Part shown: positions 1 to 13,591 of the stretch, piece by piece | Position numbering within the stretch: the stretch's first letter is position 1 | Layout of the letters: each line of letters starts with the position of its first letter | Source: Urophycis tenuis | Lineage: Eukaryota > Chordata > Actinopteri > Gadiformes > Phycidae | NCBI GenBank assembly: GCA_036785325.1 | Contig: JAXIVH010000202.1 | Span: forward strand, 85,001 to 149,000 | DNA length: 64,000 nucleotides | Reading direction: 5' to 3' | Position numbers and translations under genes: made by a program | The notes under the pieces: model-generated | Seen by the model: only the letters and a program-made list of their open reading frames with translations | Databases searched by the model: none | Told to the model about the DNA's origin: nothing

Positions 1-1111
1 CCTTGCAATATTAAATATCCTGCCTGCGGCAGGTTTCTGGATGAGCTGTTTACATGCGTCCTCATGTCCACCACGCAAATGTCCTGTCTGACACCAGTAG
101 ATATGTGTAAATAATGGATAAATGAATGCCAAATGAGTTTCCATTCATTTTTCATTCTTTACCAGGCTTTTAGTATTCTAAATACAATGTTTACTGACAT
201 ATTCTGATAGAAATATGATAAAACAGATATAAGTCAATTTTGTTCAACTCAAGACGCGCTGAGCTTATACTCCAACTTTAAGTTGGAAGATGTGACAATT
301 CAAACCCTGTGTGAGACTGAGAACCGTTGAAGATGAGCCAGCGCTGACCACAGAACACTCCGTGTGGCTCCTCATACTGTCGTGCATTCACAGGCACACG
401 GTGCTCTTTAATCAGCGTCCGGTTGGCTTACAATGGCCGTCTGCCGTCATCTCCTTGACCTTTGAGGAGTCGGCTGCATTGTGGCTGATGGGAGCCCCCG
501 GGGACACATCAGCCCTCCGGTAGCGATGGGATCGATATTAACTTAACTCTGCGCCCAGGCGGATTAAAACCGTGTCTGGTTTTAACCCGTTCCCCTTTCC
601 TCCCCGCAGACACTCTCTGTTCCGCACCTGTTTCTCTCCCGCTCGCTCCTCGTGGAGAAGATCTGGTCTACCCTGATGCGATTTGTTTTAGTTAAATCCC
701 AGTTTGTCCCCCCCCCCCCCCCCCCCCCCCCCCCAGAGATGATTCATAAGCACATACCGTTATACCATTCATATGGTATGAAGCGGCACGCCAAGGGATC
801 ACAACAGAGTCATTGAGCCACTGAATATTTGATGTGTTACCCCACTTGGGCAGGAGATAACGAGAGCACGTTTGTCTCCCGTAGGAGCCCAGGGGGGGCC
901 GCGCTGCCAGGGGACCGCCAAGAAGTGAAGAAGGTGGGGAGGGAGGCGTGGGCTGAGGCCAGCACGCAGCGCAGCAAGACACCGGGCAGTCCATCCCACC
1001 TGTCTTCCTGCTCGTTTTGTCTTCGGAGTCTGTCTGTCTGTCTGTCCTCTCTGTCTGTCTGTGTTTGGTACTGGGGGGGAGGGGGGGAGCGGAGCCCGCC
1101 GCCGCGGCATC
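1..1111 (+). other. Upstream of hpcal1 coding start; no coding gene seen
   Basis: Matches 42515-43605 in the other arm. It holds a poly-C run at 709-734, a (TGTC)n-like run just before the ATG, and GC-rich sequence that could be 5' UTR. Non-coding first exons of HPCAL1 are expected upstream but I cannot place them. Confidence 0.5.
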
Positions 1112-3083
1112 ATGGGAAGCAGAACAGCAAACTGCGGCCCGAGGTGCTGAACGACCTGCGGGAGAACACGGAGTTCTCGGACCACCGAGCTGCAGGAGTG
1201 GTACCGGGGCTTCCTGAGGACTGCCCCACGGGCCACCTCACGGTGGACGAGTTCAAGAAGATCTACGCCAACTTCTTCCCGTACGGCGACGCGTCCAAGT
1301 TCGCCGAGCACGTGTTCCGCACCTTCGACACCAACGGAGACGCCACCATCGACTTCCGGGAGTTCATCATCGCGCTGAGCGTGACGTCGCGCGGCGGCCT
1401 GGAGCAGAAGCTGCGCTGGGCCTTCAGCATGTACGACCTGGACGGCAACGGCTACATCAGCCGCGCGGAGATGCTGGAGATCGTCCAGGTAGGGGGGTGT
1501 GGGGGGGGGGAGGGCGGATCACAAGCAGCTCTGTCAGTCTCGCTTAAAATGTTGAATGGACGCCGCGGCCTTTTTTTTGCCCTTTGACCGAGTTGGTGGT
1601 TGCAAGTGGTACTTAGGATGTTTTGATTTCTCTGTCGTTGCTCTTGAGGCGAATGAACGATAAGAGGGAGCGGAAAATGACTACTAATAAAAAAAAAAAA
1701 AAACGATGACTAGTGACGTTAGTTAGTGGAACGGACCCTCGAGGAAATGTGTGTGTCATCTAAACAAGCAAAACAATATGCCCACATATGTCAAACACAA
1801 GGGGGGGGGGGAGGCAGCAACCATTAATGCTGATGTGGCCTGGGGTGAAAATGAGTTTGACACCCCTGCCTTAACCAATCAAGCAAGAGATGCCCTGATT
1901 GGTCGGAAAATAGCCGACAGTGGTCCTTAAAATGACGCTCGTTTCTAGATGATAGTCAACATCAAAACAGTCTCAAAGTACATTTCACTCACTAATAGAT
2001 AATGGATGGCTATCGCACATTTTAAAGGTGCACATTGTGTAACAGTTGGCCAACTGTCGGATTAGTACTCCACGAAATAGGATGCTGCATATTAGCACAA
2101 AGTTGTGTTGACCGCCCCTATTGTGAGAATCATTGAATTGCCCAGTCTTGCACAGTTCAAAGAACTTTGATCCCTCCCACTCCCCCCCTCCCTCCAAAGG
2201 CATCACACCACAGAAAGCTATCCCTTATCCCTCACCCCTTCATGTTAGACTGAGGGCAGACGGGACACTTGAGTAACGGCCCTGTAAGATTAACAATAAT
2301 CTCACAGTTGCACCGTTAGATTGTCAAATTTGAAGTAATGACGATTTTTTTTAGTCCTTAATGCAGAAGCACTTCATATCCATCATCACCCAGGGCTCAA
2401 AGGAAGCTGTAGTTTCATTGGAGTTTGAGGAAGTTACAACAAAAATGTAACTCATTTGAATTTTATTTTTGCGTACCAGAAATCATTGCAGCTCCCACAT
2501 CATGAAGGCTGCCCTCTCTATTTTTCCCCTACTTCTCTTATCACCGTGTGGCTATATTTACTCTGCAAATAGGATGGACCGAGCGGCTTTTTTCCACATG
2601 ATGTTGGCTCAGTCAGCTGTGTTTGTACAGACAAATGTGAAGAAACAGCGGCCCCCTGTCGAGCCCAAACGCTTCTGTTAGTTCTAGCCTCCATTTAGGC
2701 AAGCCGGAGAGCCCAGTAACCAATCGCCACAAACACACAGCTTTTAGAGTCATAGTCATAACATACTAATCCACCTGCATTCATGGCAAGAATGAATGAC
2801 GGACACCAAAGGGACAATTGTGTTTGCGTAATAACGCCATTTGTACCTAGAGCAGACAGTGAATGAAACAACGTTTTGTTGTGCGATGAACACCAGACTG
2901 AAACACTCCCTCCGTGCAGGCCATCTACAAGATGGTGTCGTCCGTAATGAAGATTGCCCGAGGACGAATCAACACCGGAGAAACGCACAGACAAGATCTT
3001 CCGACAGATGGACACTGACAATGACGGTGAGGCTGATGTGTGTGTGTGTGCGTGCGTGTGCGTGCGTGTGCGTGTGCGTGTGT

Positions 3084-3147
<64 letters not shown>

Positions 3148-4605
3148 TGTGCGTGTGTGCGTGTATGCGTGCATGCGTGTGTGCGTGCGTGCGTGCGTGT
3201 GTGCGTGTGTGTGCGTGCGTGCGTGCGTGTGTGTGTGCATTCAGATGGAAGATAGTGAGAAATAGCCCGCCAGCATATCACATGGCAAAGAAGAAGGTAG
3301 AATAAAGGCAAGCTTCATGAGGTGTTGGGTACCTTTTGTTTTCTTGGATGGTCATTTAAGAGCTTGTGATAAGCTATTCCCAAATGATGATGAATATTGA
3401 CGCTGCCCGTGGGCCTCTGAAGGTATTCACAGCACACGCCTCCGGCCCCAGCCACAGGTCTGCTGCAGCGAGTGGCAGGGGGGGGGCCCTCGGGGATAAG
3501 TCCTCTGAAGTGCACTTATTGAAATGGACGCCGAGACGTCATTGAGTGCGCTATCGACATGGCCTCTGTCTGTGTACCTTTCAAGGCATACCTAGTTTCA
3601 AGGTGCTGGTATTTGGAATGCACATTTGGATTTTCACATCACTCTGTAATGTTGCATTAAATCCAAATTACAAACACTACATTGAATATGATAAATATGA
3701 TATAGTGTATAAGATACACTTTTAATTTAATTAAAACTCGGGATTTATGAATAGAAGATTTAATTTCAGTAGTTGATATCTGCAGATGTCTTGACATTTT
3801 TTTATTAAAACAAAATTCCAAACATGATTTTTAAGATGGCATGTGTACCAAAGGTGGCGTCATTTGGACCGTTTGATATTTAGCAGAAGATTTTGTAACT
3901 TTCTCTGTACACAGGAATCTATCAGATGGTCCGTATGGATCTTAGAGGAAAACATGTTCAGCGTGGAAAATAAAGCGTCCATAGACAACAACAAAGTGTG
4001 GTCTATTCGGGGCGGCAGGCTGATTTCTTCGACTTTGAGCGAACTATAGCACCACCTGTCGGCCAAAGAATACCAAACTTTCTGGAGTCCTGCTAACCAG
4101 GGATACAAATATGGACACATTTGAAAACTTTAGACCAGTCGCAGGCTGAGATATAGATTTTATTAATCAAAAATAATATAATTTCTTTCCCAGTAATATT
4201 GGGTCACTTCTGTATTTGAAAGTACATTAGAATTATAATCACGTAGCGTTCACAAACATTTTAACTGCTAATCACTGCCCCCTATTGGCTGACGGTAGCC
4301 CGACCACTGTGGCTTTGAAATAAGCAATTGTAATCATTGAGCACAACTCCGTGTTAATCGTGAAGTTGAACAAAGTAAAACAAAATTATTCTTTGTATCA
4401 TTCTCATTGACAATTGTGTTGAATATGCACATGATGTTTCATCCATTTTCCCACCATCACCCACATACCTGAAAATGGACCAGACTAACTTGGCTGTGTC
4501 CCCACAGGGCGGTTGTCCCTGGAGGAGTTCATCAAAGGTGCCAAGAGTGACCCCTCCATCGTCAGGCTACTGCAGTCGGACCAGGGAACATCTCGCCAAT
4601 TCTGA
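1112..4605 (+). CDS. hpcal1: hpcal1, left-arm copy, frame broken by four 1-bp indels
   Basis: Coding exons are 1112-1488, 2920-3026 and 4508-4605. The product is a neuronal calcium sensor of the visinin-like/hippocalcin family. Against the right-arm copy there is one base missing near 1117 (just after the start codon), one C inserted near 1185, one base missing near 1216 and one T inserted near 2955. The net frame is restored for the last exon but residues between are scrambled. Splice sites are all kept: GT after 1488 and 3026, AG before 2920 and 4508. The indels change run lengths or doubled bases and cluster in GC-rich sequence, so I suspect consensus errors in this contig rather than a true pseudogene, but a null allele is possible. 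The poly(A) signal is at 5523-5528. Confidence 0.85.
1798..1876. repeat. Short hAT-type dispersed repeat, hpcal1 intron, left arm
   Basis: The reverse strand contains the well-known vertebrate hAT terminal sequence starting CAGGGGTGTCAAACTCATTT. The right-arm copy is at about 41755-41826. Only one end is clear. Confidence 0.5.
3036..3240. repeat. (TG)n/(GC)n microsatellite in hpcal1 intron 2, left arm
   Basis: An interrupted TG tract with GCG variants begins only about 10 bp after the exon 2 donor. The right-arm counterpart at 40360-40592 is longer. Open reading frames across it are repeat artefacts. Confidence 0.9.
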
Positions 4606-5404
4606 AGACACTAGAAAGCAAAATTGTCCACACTCACACACGTTCAAAGAAAAGTCCCCTTTTGCGATTCCACTAGCATAAAGTCTTTAGGCTTGCTGGG
4701 CATCCTTACTCTTTGTGAACTGGCCATCGCTGACCTGCGGTTACTAACACAGCCGACGCACTAAGACGCGTCCATAGTATATACACAGGGATGCAGAAGA
4801 CTCCTTGCCAGTACTTGGTCTCTACACAATCTCCAGGTTGGTCGGCGGCCACTCTTTAAACAGAATAAATCTGTCCACATAAACACACACACACAGGACG
4901 AGGACAGTTTAATGGCGTTCCCTTGATGAATGTCACTGCATGTCTTAATGTTTACATTATGATATATTTATATGCTATGCTGTATTAATATTGATCTCCT
5001 CTCCATCACTCTGGTGGGCTATTACATGCTTGATCTATCCAAACACTTTTTTTTTTTACTTTACCCTTAAGACCTATTCCCTGAGATATCTTCTCCTTCT
5101 CTTAAGTGCCATCTTGGATAAATGTGTACAGATCAGAACATATTTACAGTACACTGCAAGTATTATGACTTTGTAATATGATTGTTATGAGGAAGTGTAA
5201 TTGACTGAACAGTAGATGGTGTTAGTAGTAGCTCTTTGCAGGGAGTAATTATCGTTATATTGGTTATATTGGAGTATCAGCCGGAACCACAGGGACCATG
5301 ATTGGTCAACAGTTGCTCTATATGCCTTTGGTATTTGCATGCGCTCTGTTTCTGCAACTGCAGCATTTTTCCGATGTTGTCATTTTCCGGTTATATACAT
5401 ATAT

Positions 5405-5405
5405 A

Positions 5406-5439
<34 letters not shown>

Positions 5440-5440
5440 T
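5405..5440. repeat. (TA)n tract near the pdia6/hpcal1 3' ends
   Basis: A TA-rich repeat between the hpcal1 3' UTR and the poly(A) region; counterpart at 38168-38215. Confidence 0.8.
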
Positions 5441-5727
5441 GAAATGTGGAAGCGATCGATGAGTTGTTTTTAATCCTTTTTATTTTTGTAACAAAAATGT
5501 CATTTTGTTTTCACACCATTGAAATAAAGTCGTGTAAGAAAAATCTACACAAAGACGTCCCGCTTCACCCCCACCGCTTTGTCCTGAGCGAGCGTTCTCC
5601 TCCTCCTCCCACCGGAAACACAAAAGCAAGCCACTCACAACCCACATTCATATCAGGCTGGACATACAGTTATGTCGGATGATTATTCAAATGTTTTTAC
5701 AAAAAAATGGTATTTGGAAAGGTGGGC

Positions 5728-5733
<6 letters not shown>

Positions 5734-5793
<60 letters not shown>

Positions 5794-5797
5794 GGGA
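5734..5797. repeat. (TG)n plus poly-G in the pdia6 3' UTR, left arm
   Basis: A TG repeat followed by a G run. In the right arm (37816-37872) the CA repeat is longer and the C run much shorter, a clear length polymorphism. Confidence 0.9.
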
Positions 5798-6226
5798 GGG
5801 AGAGGGGAGCGAGCTGGCAAGCGTTGAAGGGAACTGAACGGCCATATTCAGCAGCTCCATCCTCTTCCATCCCGACGACGATGGGGACCGGATGATCATG
5901 TAGGTGTTTGTAATTTCTGTAAGAAGGTCTCACAGGTCTGTGAGGTGGAGTTCACCCACCCCCCCACCCCGCTCAAGAGGATGATGCAAGAAACGGCAGG
6001 TGAGGATTTGTTACATTTTCTTTCCACCCAGTGTCTCTTCAAGGAATATTTCAGTAACAGAGCAAAAACCACGAAGCCTCCCGATTTGTCCACAGGAGTG
6101 TGTGGGGGTGGGGATGGGTGTGGGTGGGGAGGGGGTAGGGAGGGGGTGGTCAGGACCAGACCAAACACAAAGTGGATGGAAAGCAGGGGCCAGGTCTGGG
6201 CCGCAGCCAGAAGCCCTCGCTCAGGC

Positions 6227-9200
6227 TCATAACTCTGTCTTGTCGGGCATGTCGTCCAGGTCAACATCGCTGAGGTCATATTCCTCTTCCGCAGGAAGCT
6301 GGGGAGATAGGAGGGGGGGGGGGGGGGGCACGTGTGAGACAAGACAGACCCCACTGAGCACCTCACGGCTTTGGTACAGCAGAGCAGAGCAAACGCCGGG
6401 AGCCAAAAGGGGATATTATATATATATTCAGACTTTTTTTTTCTTTTCTTTGTTCTTTAGTTTGGTGCCTACATGGCTACATATACTTATCAGTACAGAA
6501 TTTGGTGAGGAGTGGAGCTGGCAGGCTGCGGACGAGGAAGTAGGGCAATATATACATGTGTACATACACATATATGAGAATGCATATCTATTCAGACCTG
6601 TAATTCATGTCAAGACTTTTTCACACAGCTATAAATAAAACTTTTCTTTTCAGTTCTCTGTTTATGGTTTCATAACGACTCACTGAGTCACTGTTAAAAC
6701 AAATGAGTTTCAGCTCTAATGCTGCTACTGTATAGCCTGGCTGACGCGTCCACATCTCGATGAGATGGTGGTCTGGGAACTAGGTGTGCATTTTCTCGTA
6801 TTTGAGGCGTGGTTTACGAATGCCTAGAGCCGTTTATTGGGCGCTACGAATGTCTATCAAATGGCGTCTGGTTCTTCACATGCTGCTTTGCGCGCGATTC
6901 ATAGCCAATTGCTACTAAAAATTAGCTACTAAAATTACATTAATTGCTACAAAAGCTACTTAATACACTTTCTAAGGCTGCATCGAACGGTAACGTTATG
7001 TCCGCTGCCATGTTGGATTAACACGCTACAAGCTTCGGTGTCGCGCATAGACGTCTTCATCGTCTTGCTGCCCCCGTTCTGTGATTGGTTCCCTAACTCA
7101 GGGGAAAATAAGGGCGGTGGTTTCCAGGCTGTCTTTGCAGTGAGAATGAAATCGCGCGCAAAGCAGCATGGGAATTCCCAGGCTAGCTACTGTATGTAAT
7201 ATGTTTCTATTTAGATTATTTGTCACAATATTTTGTTATTATTGTCTGAGTCTGGTTTTAACTAATGCTGGGCTTACACCAAAAGATTTTCAGTCACAGA
7301 CTAAAAACTGAAAGGGTATGAGGGTTCTTCCCCTTAATCTCGTCCCACCACTAGTCATGACATAACTTCTGTTGTGATTTGACACTATAATGTATAAAGA
7401 CTGATTGATTGCTATAGCTGTCAATTTTAGTCCATGAGTTCATAGTTACGTGCTTTATTTGTTAACTGCTATCAAGGAATATGACTCTCCTTTGTAGTAC
7501 GCATGAGAGGAGATGCTGTGAGATTTGTGGACTTCTATGTAGTGTCCGCTGATAATGTAGTGGGCTGGTCTGGACAAAAAATGCCAGGGCTGAATTTTTG
7601 TCCCAGTCCACCCCTGTATAGGCCTAGTGCTCACTGCTCATATGCCTACATGTATGTAGTTGGACAGATGTAGTCCCAATGTAGTCAGTAAATTACATAT
7701 GAGAAATCCCCTTGATTATGCGTGATACTTTTTTTAGGGGGGGTGGGGGGGGGGGAGGGGGCCCTGTGAGGTAAAGTGCCCAGTGCACCACATTGTCTTA
7801 ATACGGGCCTGCTCCTTGTTCCACCTACCTCTCCATCTTTGCCGTCCCAGGGCTCCACCGTTGTGATCTTAGGCCACGCCCCCTCCCCCACCGTCGAGGT
7901 AGAGCCGCGACCCATAGAGAGATCCCTGGTGAAAAAACACAAAAGAACCGGCAACACACAATCAGACCCGGGGATGGGGGGGGGGGGGGGGGGGAACCAT
8001 TCCCCTCCCCAGCTCAACTCGGTCGCAGTCACTCCCGGGAGGGTCGTGGCAGCGCGGTGGCGCCCCCTACCTGAGGAACTCGTGAATGCCCGTGTCGCTG
8101 AAGGAGCCCTTGAGCAGGGCGTACTTCATCTTGCGGGCGTTGATGGCGGCCATGGCCGGGTAGCCGAACCCTCCGATGCCCAGAGCCAACTCCAGCTCCG
8201 GCTGAGCCCCGGCCTCGGTCCACAGCCACCTTGGGAAGGGGAGGGGGGGGGATTTTATGAACACTGCCTTCAGCGTGGTGAAGTCATTCAGGGCATTCAA
8301 GCACAGGGAGAACAGAAGTAGGCCTCAGTAGCTCCACGGGTAGAGTAGGTGGACAGAGCGGGTCGTCCACTAACCATAGGGGTCGGCGGTTCGATCCTCC
8401 CACCCCCAACTGTCCACATGTCGAACCCCACAAATGTAACTGATTGTAAGTCGCTTTGGACAAAAGCGTCTGCGAAATGCCCTACTTAAGTACCATACCC
8501 CCACATCTTCTTCTTGTATTTGTCAGCCATTTTCATCACCACCTCGAGGTAGCCGTTCCTGCCAGAGGCGCCTGTTGGGAGTGAGCGCATGCGTCAGGAG
8601 CACAGAGGGATTGGTACACTCAAGAATAACAATGCTGCATGCAAATCATATATTATATACGGTATGACACAGTGCGATGCTTTTGTCCATGTTCAACCGG
8701 TGGTATAAAGCCTTGACTTCTCTTTGCGAGGGGATGATGCATGGGGCACAAAATACTCAATAGTACACAACTGATTATAAACGTGAACTTTGGTGCTAAA
8801 GGCTTATGAAAGTGTATGTATACACATTGCAGTGAAGCAGCGGATCAACGAGAAAGAAGACAGCAAGGGGTAATTAAAAACGACTCAATAAACATGAATT
8901 ATATATTCAAACGTGACCAAACACACACCAGTGTCCAGGATGTGCGGCAGCACGGCGATCACACACAGCTGGCTGTCAACGCAGGTCTTCAAGGAGTCCT
9001 CGCTGAGAATCTGAAACACAAAAACATTGAAATGATTTAAAAAAACGAAGATTTAACTACAAAATTAACAAATTTTTCATACAATAACAATTGTTTGCAT
9101 TAAAGATAGTCGTTTTTATCTCTACTATAAAGACTAAATATGAATTCAGAAGCTCAGAGGAAACTACACGAATACTAGTACTGCAAAGCACACACAGACA

Positions 9201-10287
9201 GACAGACAGACAGACAGACAGGCAGGCAGGCAGGCAGACAGGCAGGCAGGCAGGCAGACAGACACACCTCCAGTAGCTCCGGAGGAGGGGCGTTGTCAGA
9301 GAACAGATCCAGAGCCCTGGCGATGATGTCGGCACGGGAACGCCCCCCCTGGTAGTCCTCAGGCTCCTCCCCTTTACGGAACACTTTGATGGTGGGGAAT
9401 CCACGGACCTGGACACAGAACGAGACACCACACACGATTACTTCAGCTCTGAACGCTGTGCAGCAGCCAATGTGATGCTTCGGGGAGTTTGTGACTTCTT
9501 TAGATTAGATAAAATTTTGGTCATTCTCAGTTTTTTGTAGATATGGGAAGCAAATTTGTCCTCTGCATTTGACCCATCCTATGGTACATAGGAGCAGTGG
9601 GGCTGCTATGTTCAGCAGCCCGGGGAGCAAGTTAGGGTGTCAGTGTCTTGCTCAAGGACACTTCGACATGGGGACAGTTGGAGGAGGGGAATCGAGGGGA
9701 TCGAACCACCGACCCTACGGTTGGTGGACGACCCGCTCTGTCCACCCGCTCTATCCACTGCTGCCACCCCCCTCTTTAGCCTTTCCTGCTCTCACATGTC
9801 CTCATGCTATGTTTTTCCTCAAGCTACTGGTCATTAACATATACATCCATCCCATTGGATGGACACACATGGCAGGAAGACATGTGACCACAGGTGTACA
9901 TCCTTTTCTGCTGAATACTGGTGTCAAAACTGTTTTCCGTCACAAATACTCCAACATCACGATGGCCCGTAACACAATGAAGGACACTCCCATCCCCGGT
10001 GTGCAGCCTCGTCGTCCTGGCAACCCGAGGACGAGGAGCCGTGCTGATCCCACGCCGAGCAAAAACAAAGACAAAGCGCGCCCCGCTCACCCCGTATCGG
10101 CCCGAGACGCCCTGGTGGATGGTGGCGTCCACGGCTCCCAGCCGCACCTTCCCCTTGGTCTGCTCCTTGACCGCGCTGGCGGCCGCCGCCCACTCCGGCT
10201 CCAGGCTGCAATGTGGTGAGCGGCGGTTACAAGGGTTCACGGTCACGCATTGGCGAACGACGCGAGTCACACGGGGACTTAACACGC

Positions 10288-10322
<35 letters not shown>

Positions 10323-13300
10323 CAGTAACACTCGATTTGGGCCACATTGTTATCAGGCCCAAAGCCCATTTGATGGGAATGTGGAGCGATGGCAAAAAGC
10401 GACTGCGAGTCCATTAACCCGAGTCCTTCGGGAAATGCAAATGTCATCATTTTACTGAGCACTATGTGTTTTAATTGTTTAATCCATCCAGCGCGGTCAC
10501 ATTGTACAAACCCCTGGATTTCTTATGATGAACCCTAAATGTACCCGTGAGTGCATTTTAGGTTTGGTTCAGCACGGCACACTTTTTATTTGCGTGTGTA
10601 TCTACGTGCACCCGTGCACGTGCCTGTGCCTGTGCCTGTGTGTGTGTGTGTGTGTGTATGTGCCTGTGTGTGTGTGTGTGTGTGCGTGCGTGTTCAGGGA
10701 GACAGACAACAAGAGACCCAAAGACTTACTTCTTGCAGTGTCCACACCACGGGGCAAAGAACTCCACCAGCCACACGGCATCGCTATCCAGAACCAGCTT
10801 GTCGAAGTTGTCGTCCGTCAGCTCCACCACGTCCTTGGTGCTGCCGCCTCCACCTCCTCCACCTCCACCACCACCGCTCTGGGAAACGCAAAGCCAGCGT
10901 TTTTTGTCATTTAGTCAATCAAGCAGCCGTTTTCACCCACGTGACTTAGGCTCAGAACAATCAAGAGTGTGGTGGTTCCAGGGTCCAGACTGAAACCCTG
11001 CTGCCACCGGCCAAGAGCTGATGGGGAAACGGCTCTTTAGGACGGGCAGTCAGTCTATCCACTTTGGTGTGTTATGGCGCACCAAAGGTGTGTGTTTGCC
11101 TCCTGGTAGGTCATAAGATAATGCTCTGGGCCCAGCTCTCCTATTGTTTCCCTGGCACTATATAAAACCCTACAATCCACATGTGAACAGCTACAACAAC
11201 ATGGAAGTGATGCAGTTAGTTTTGCACTTAGTTTTGTAAATAAAACGACTGGACAGGGCACCCAGTAGCTATAGGGATCAGACACACAGGGTTACTGTTC
11301 ATCAGTGTGTTTGGGAGACGGTGGTCCACGGCCAGCAGGTGGCGTTACCTGTCTGCTGTAGTCGGAGCCTCCTGACTTGCCACTGAGACGCTCCTTCACG
11401 AGGGAACGCAGCCCGGTCATGGCCCCTTCCACGATCGCCTGGCTGGTGCGTCCACCTGGGGGATGAGGAGGGGGTATGGGAGGGGGTACGGGTGTGGGAC
11501 GGGGGGGGTACAGAAGTCAGCGATTCATCCAACCGTGGGAGCGATACGAAATGAAATAAAAAGGGGGTAGTGAACCCAAAATGCCTGACTTCAATTCTTT
11601 TTTTACGTGGCAATATGTCTTATATGATCATCAGTAGTTTATGCCCTTAGGGTGGAGATTACACTGGAGGCTTCATTCAAAGTAATACATTGCTGTCTCA
11701 AGATAAGGCTCTTCCTGTTTGAGAAAAGCTCTTACCACAGGGGCCGCTTCAGTAAGGTGAAAGGTGAGTAAGGGTTTCATTTGACCAATCACAAAGCTTA
11801 ACAAAAGATAACAAATTGAAGCCAACCAATGCGGGTGCGGCTCATCTGTACCTTGGTAGTCCTCTGGCTTGTTCTTATTGGCTCCAAAGATCTTGATGGT
11901 GGGGAAGCCCCGGACACCATACTGGCTCCCCAGGGACTTGTGCTGATCTGCATCCACAGCACCGACCTTCACAATACCCTGAATAGATGGCAGAATTATA
12001 TGCCATTAAGTAATACAAATAGTGTGGCACTACTTTTCAAGAGGGTGCAATGAATAGCCTTGGGTCTCCACCATTTGGCTTCCACTGACACATACAAATG
12101 AATGATTACTTGCCACTCCGAAACTACCCACACAAAACTTAAGTGTGGGCTACATGAATGTGACTACATAATGACATGCAAAGAAGCTCCTTTTGGGGCA
12201 GTCCACAGAGCACAGAGTATCTCATGTTGCCGTGGGGTCATGTTCTTGACATAAGGAATCAGGTTTGTCTTCTTGATAAACGATATCTGTATTTCGACAC
12301 CTTCTGTGTCTAAAAAAATTGGTTGTGGACCTTTTTTTGTTTCCTTACACAAAAGGCTGATCATACACAGTTGTAGTAACCAGCTTAATGGCTACAACTC
12401 TGGTTACACAGCTGCGAGTAACACCTTCAAGTCAAATACAACCACGAATAAACAGCCCCAACAACATGAAAGATAACAGCTCCACAATTGGGTCAGCATG
12501 CTTGATATAATAACCATCTAACGTTGAACCATGTGAATGGGCCTCCAGGGCCCTTCCGTTTACCTTAAGGGCTGTGGCCGCCTTCTTCCAGTCGGCAGTC
12601 AGGCTCTGGCAGTGGCCACACCTGTGACCATAAGGACAAGTTGTGCGTCAGTCCATAACAGTGAATAATTGATCAAATGGACACTGGCTTTGCGATAGTA
12701 AACCGATGAAACAAAAACATCGATACCTCGAAGTGGGCTACTCAACAGGTTTATATTAGATAATACTATAACATGCTCTAGTAGAAATATTTTCTAAAAA
12801 TGGACAACATGAGAGCTGCTCTATTGTTGGGTGCCCTTCATCTCTATACAGACAAGCATTCTGCATTATAGTTACTAGCTGTGTGCAATGTATGTCGTCT
12901 TTCCAACCATTATGTATAAAATCTACAGGGGTGACTAAGAACTAAGACTTAGAACTAGCTCAGTGAAGAACAGGTTTGGGACACATACATAGATTTGATT
13001 TATGGCATGACTGATGATGACGGTCAGACAGTACATATAGATGTACTCACCATGGCGCATAGAACTCAATGAGCCACAGACTGTCGCTCTGGATCACCTC
13101 CCGGTTGAAGTTGGAGGGGTTGAGTTCGACCACATCGTCCCTGGCCGTGTAGAACCCGCTGACTGCCAGGACCAGCGAGCAGCCCAGCACACCTGCACCA
13201 CCACGTAGCGTCAAGAGAAAGTAAATACACCGAAGAACAGATACAACTGCGAGGTAAACCTCACACAATGCAACCTCACACGATGCAAGCGTAGTGCCGA

Positions 13301-13591
13301 TTATGCCAATGAGTCCTATGACTAACGACGGTATCGTTACAATACGGGAACGATAGGCAAGTCAGAGCATATTTACAAAGTTAAGGGACAAAAGAGTTAG
13401 CTAAACCCATGTAGTTTTCACTATGAAACAATTGCTCTACGACAGGGCCGTCAGAAACGCCGACTATTAGCTGCTTGCCATAAAACCAGCACACAATCCA
13501 ATTTGACAGCACATTTCCCCCGAATATAGGTACTTACGTAGAAAAATTGATAGTTAATGTGCACTGTCTTACCGATTAAAAGTGAGCCCAT
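6227..13591 (-). CDS. pdia6: pdia6 (P5): protein disulfide isomerase A6, left-arm copy
   Basis: Thirteen coding exons in gene order: 13591-13573, 13192-13051, 12621-12564, 11978-11852, 11455-11349, 10878-10730, 10205-10091, 9408-9268, 9010-8929, 8571-8499, 8229-8071, 7925-7829, 6298-6227. All have AG/GT borders and consistent phases and give 446 aa (human PDIA6 is 440). The product is an ER-lumen thiol oxidoreductase that helps disulfide formation and folding. It has a signal peptide (residues 1-19), thioredoxin domain a with CGHC at 55-58, a linker with 11 consecutive Gly (153-163), a second thioredoxin domain with CGHC at 196-199, a b-type domain, and an acidic tail ending KTEL, an ER-retrieval variant of KDEL. 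I saw no amino-acid difference from the right-arm copy. The gene is divergent from kcnf1 and convergent with hpcal1. Confidence 0.95.
6733..7185. mobile_element. MITE-like element in pdia6 intron 12, left arm
   Basis: The ends are the inverted octamer TAGCCTGG/CCAGGCTA. Inside, 6879-6898 and 7151-7170 are perfect 20-bp inverted copies. There is no coding capacity. The same 453-bp unit is at 36411-36863. Superfamily not determined. Confidence 0.5.
8320..8490 (+). mobile_element. tRNA-derived SINE in pdia6 intron 10, left arm
   Basis: The head resembles a tRNA gene with B-box GGTTCGATCC. The tail is the widespread fish sequence GTAAGTCGCTTTGG followed by AAAGCGTCTGC. It lies antisense to pdia6 and its 3' end is within about 10 bp of the exon 10 splice donor. 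Right-arm copy at about 35107-35279. Confidence 0.75.
9195..9262. repeat. (GACA/GGCA)n tetranucleotide repeat, pdia6 intron 8, left arm
   Basis: GACA units change to GGCA units. The right-arm version (34313-34393) is almost pure TGTC with a single variant patch, so the two arms differ in composition as well as length. Confidence 0.9.
9500..9774 (-). mobile_element. tRNA-derived SINE in pdia6 intron 7, left arm
   Basis: Read on the minus strand it has a tRNA-like head with a GGTTCGATCCC B box, the common fish core TGTCCTTGAGCAAGACACTG, and an AT-rich tail. Its head resembles that of the SINE in intron 10. Counterpart at 33809-34082. Confidence 0.75.

Noticed and set aside
829..1587. Open frame of 252 codons covering the left hpcal1 exon
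   Set aside because: It reads through upstream non-coding DNA and only picks up the hpcal1 frame after the third indel. It is a product of the frameshifts, not a longer isoform.
8320..8490. Possible tRNA genes (B-box sequences here, at 9500-9774 and 61366-61746)
   Set aside because: Only tRNA-like heads of SINEs; the cloverleaf is not maintained and fish SINE bodies follow.
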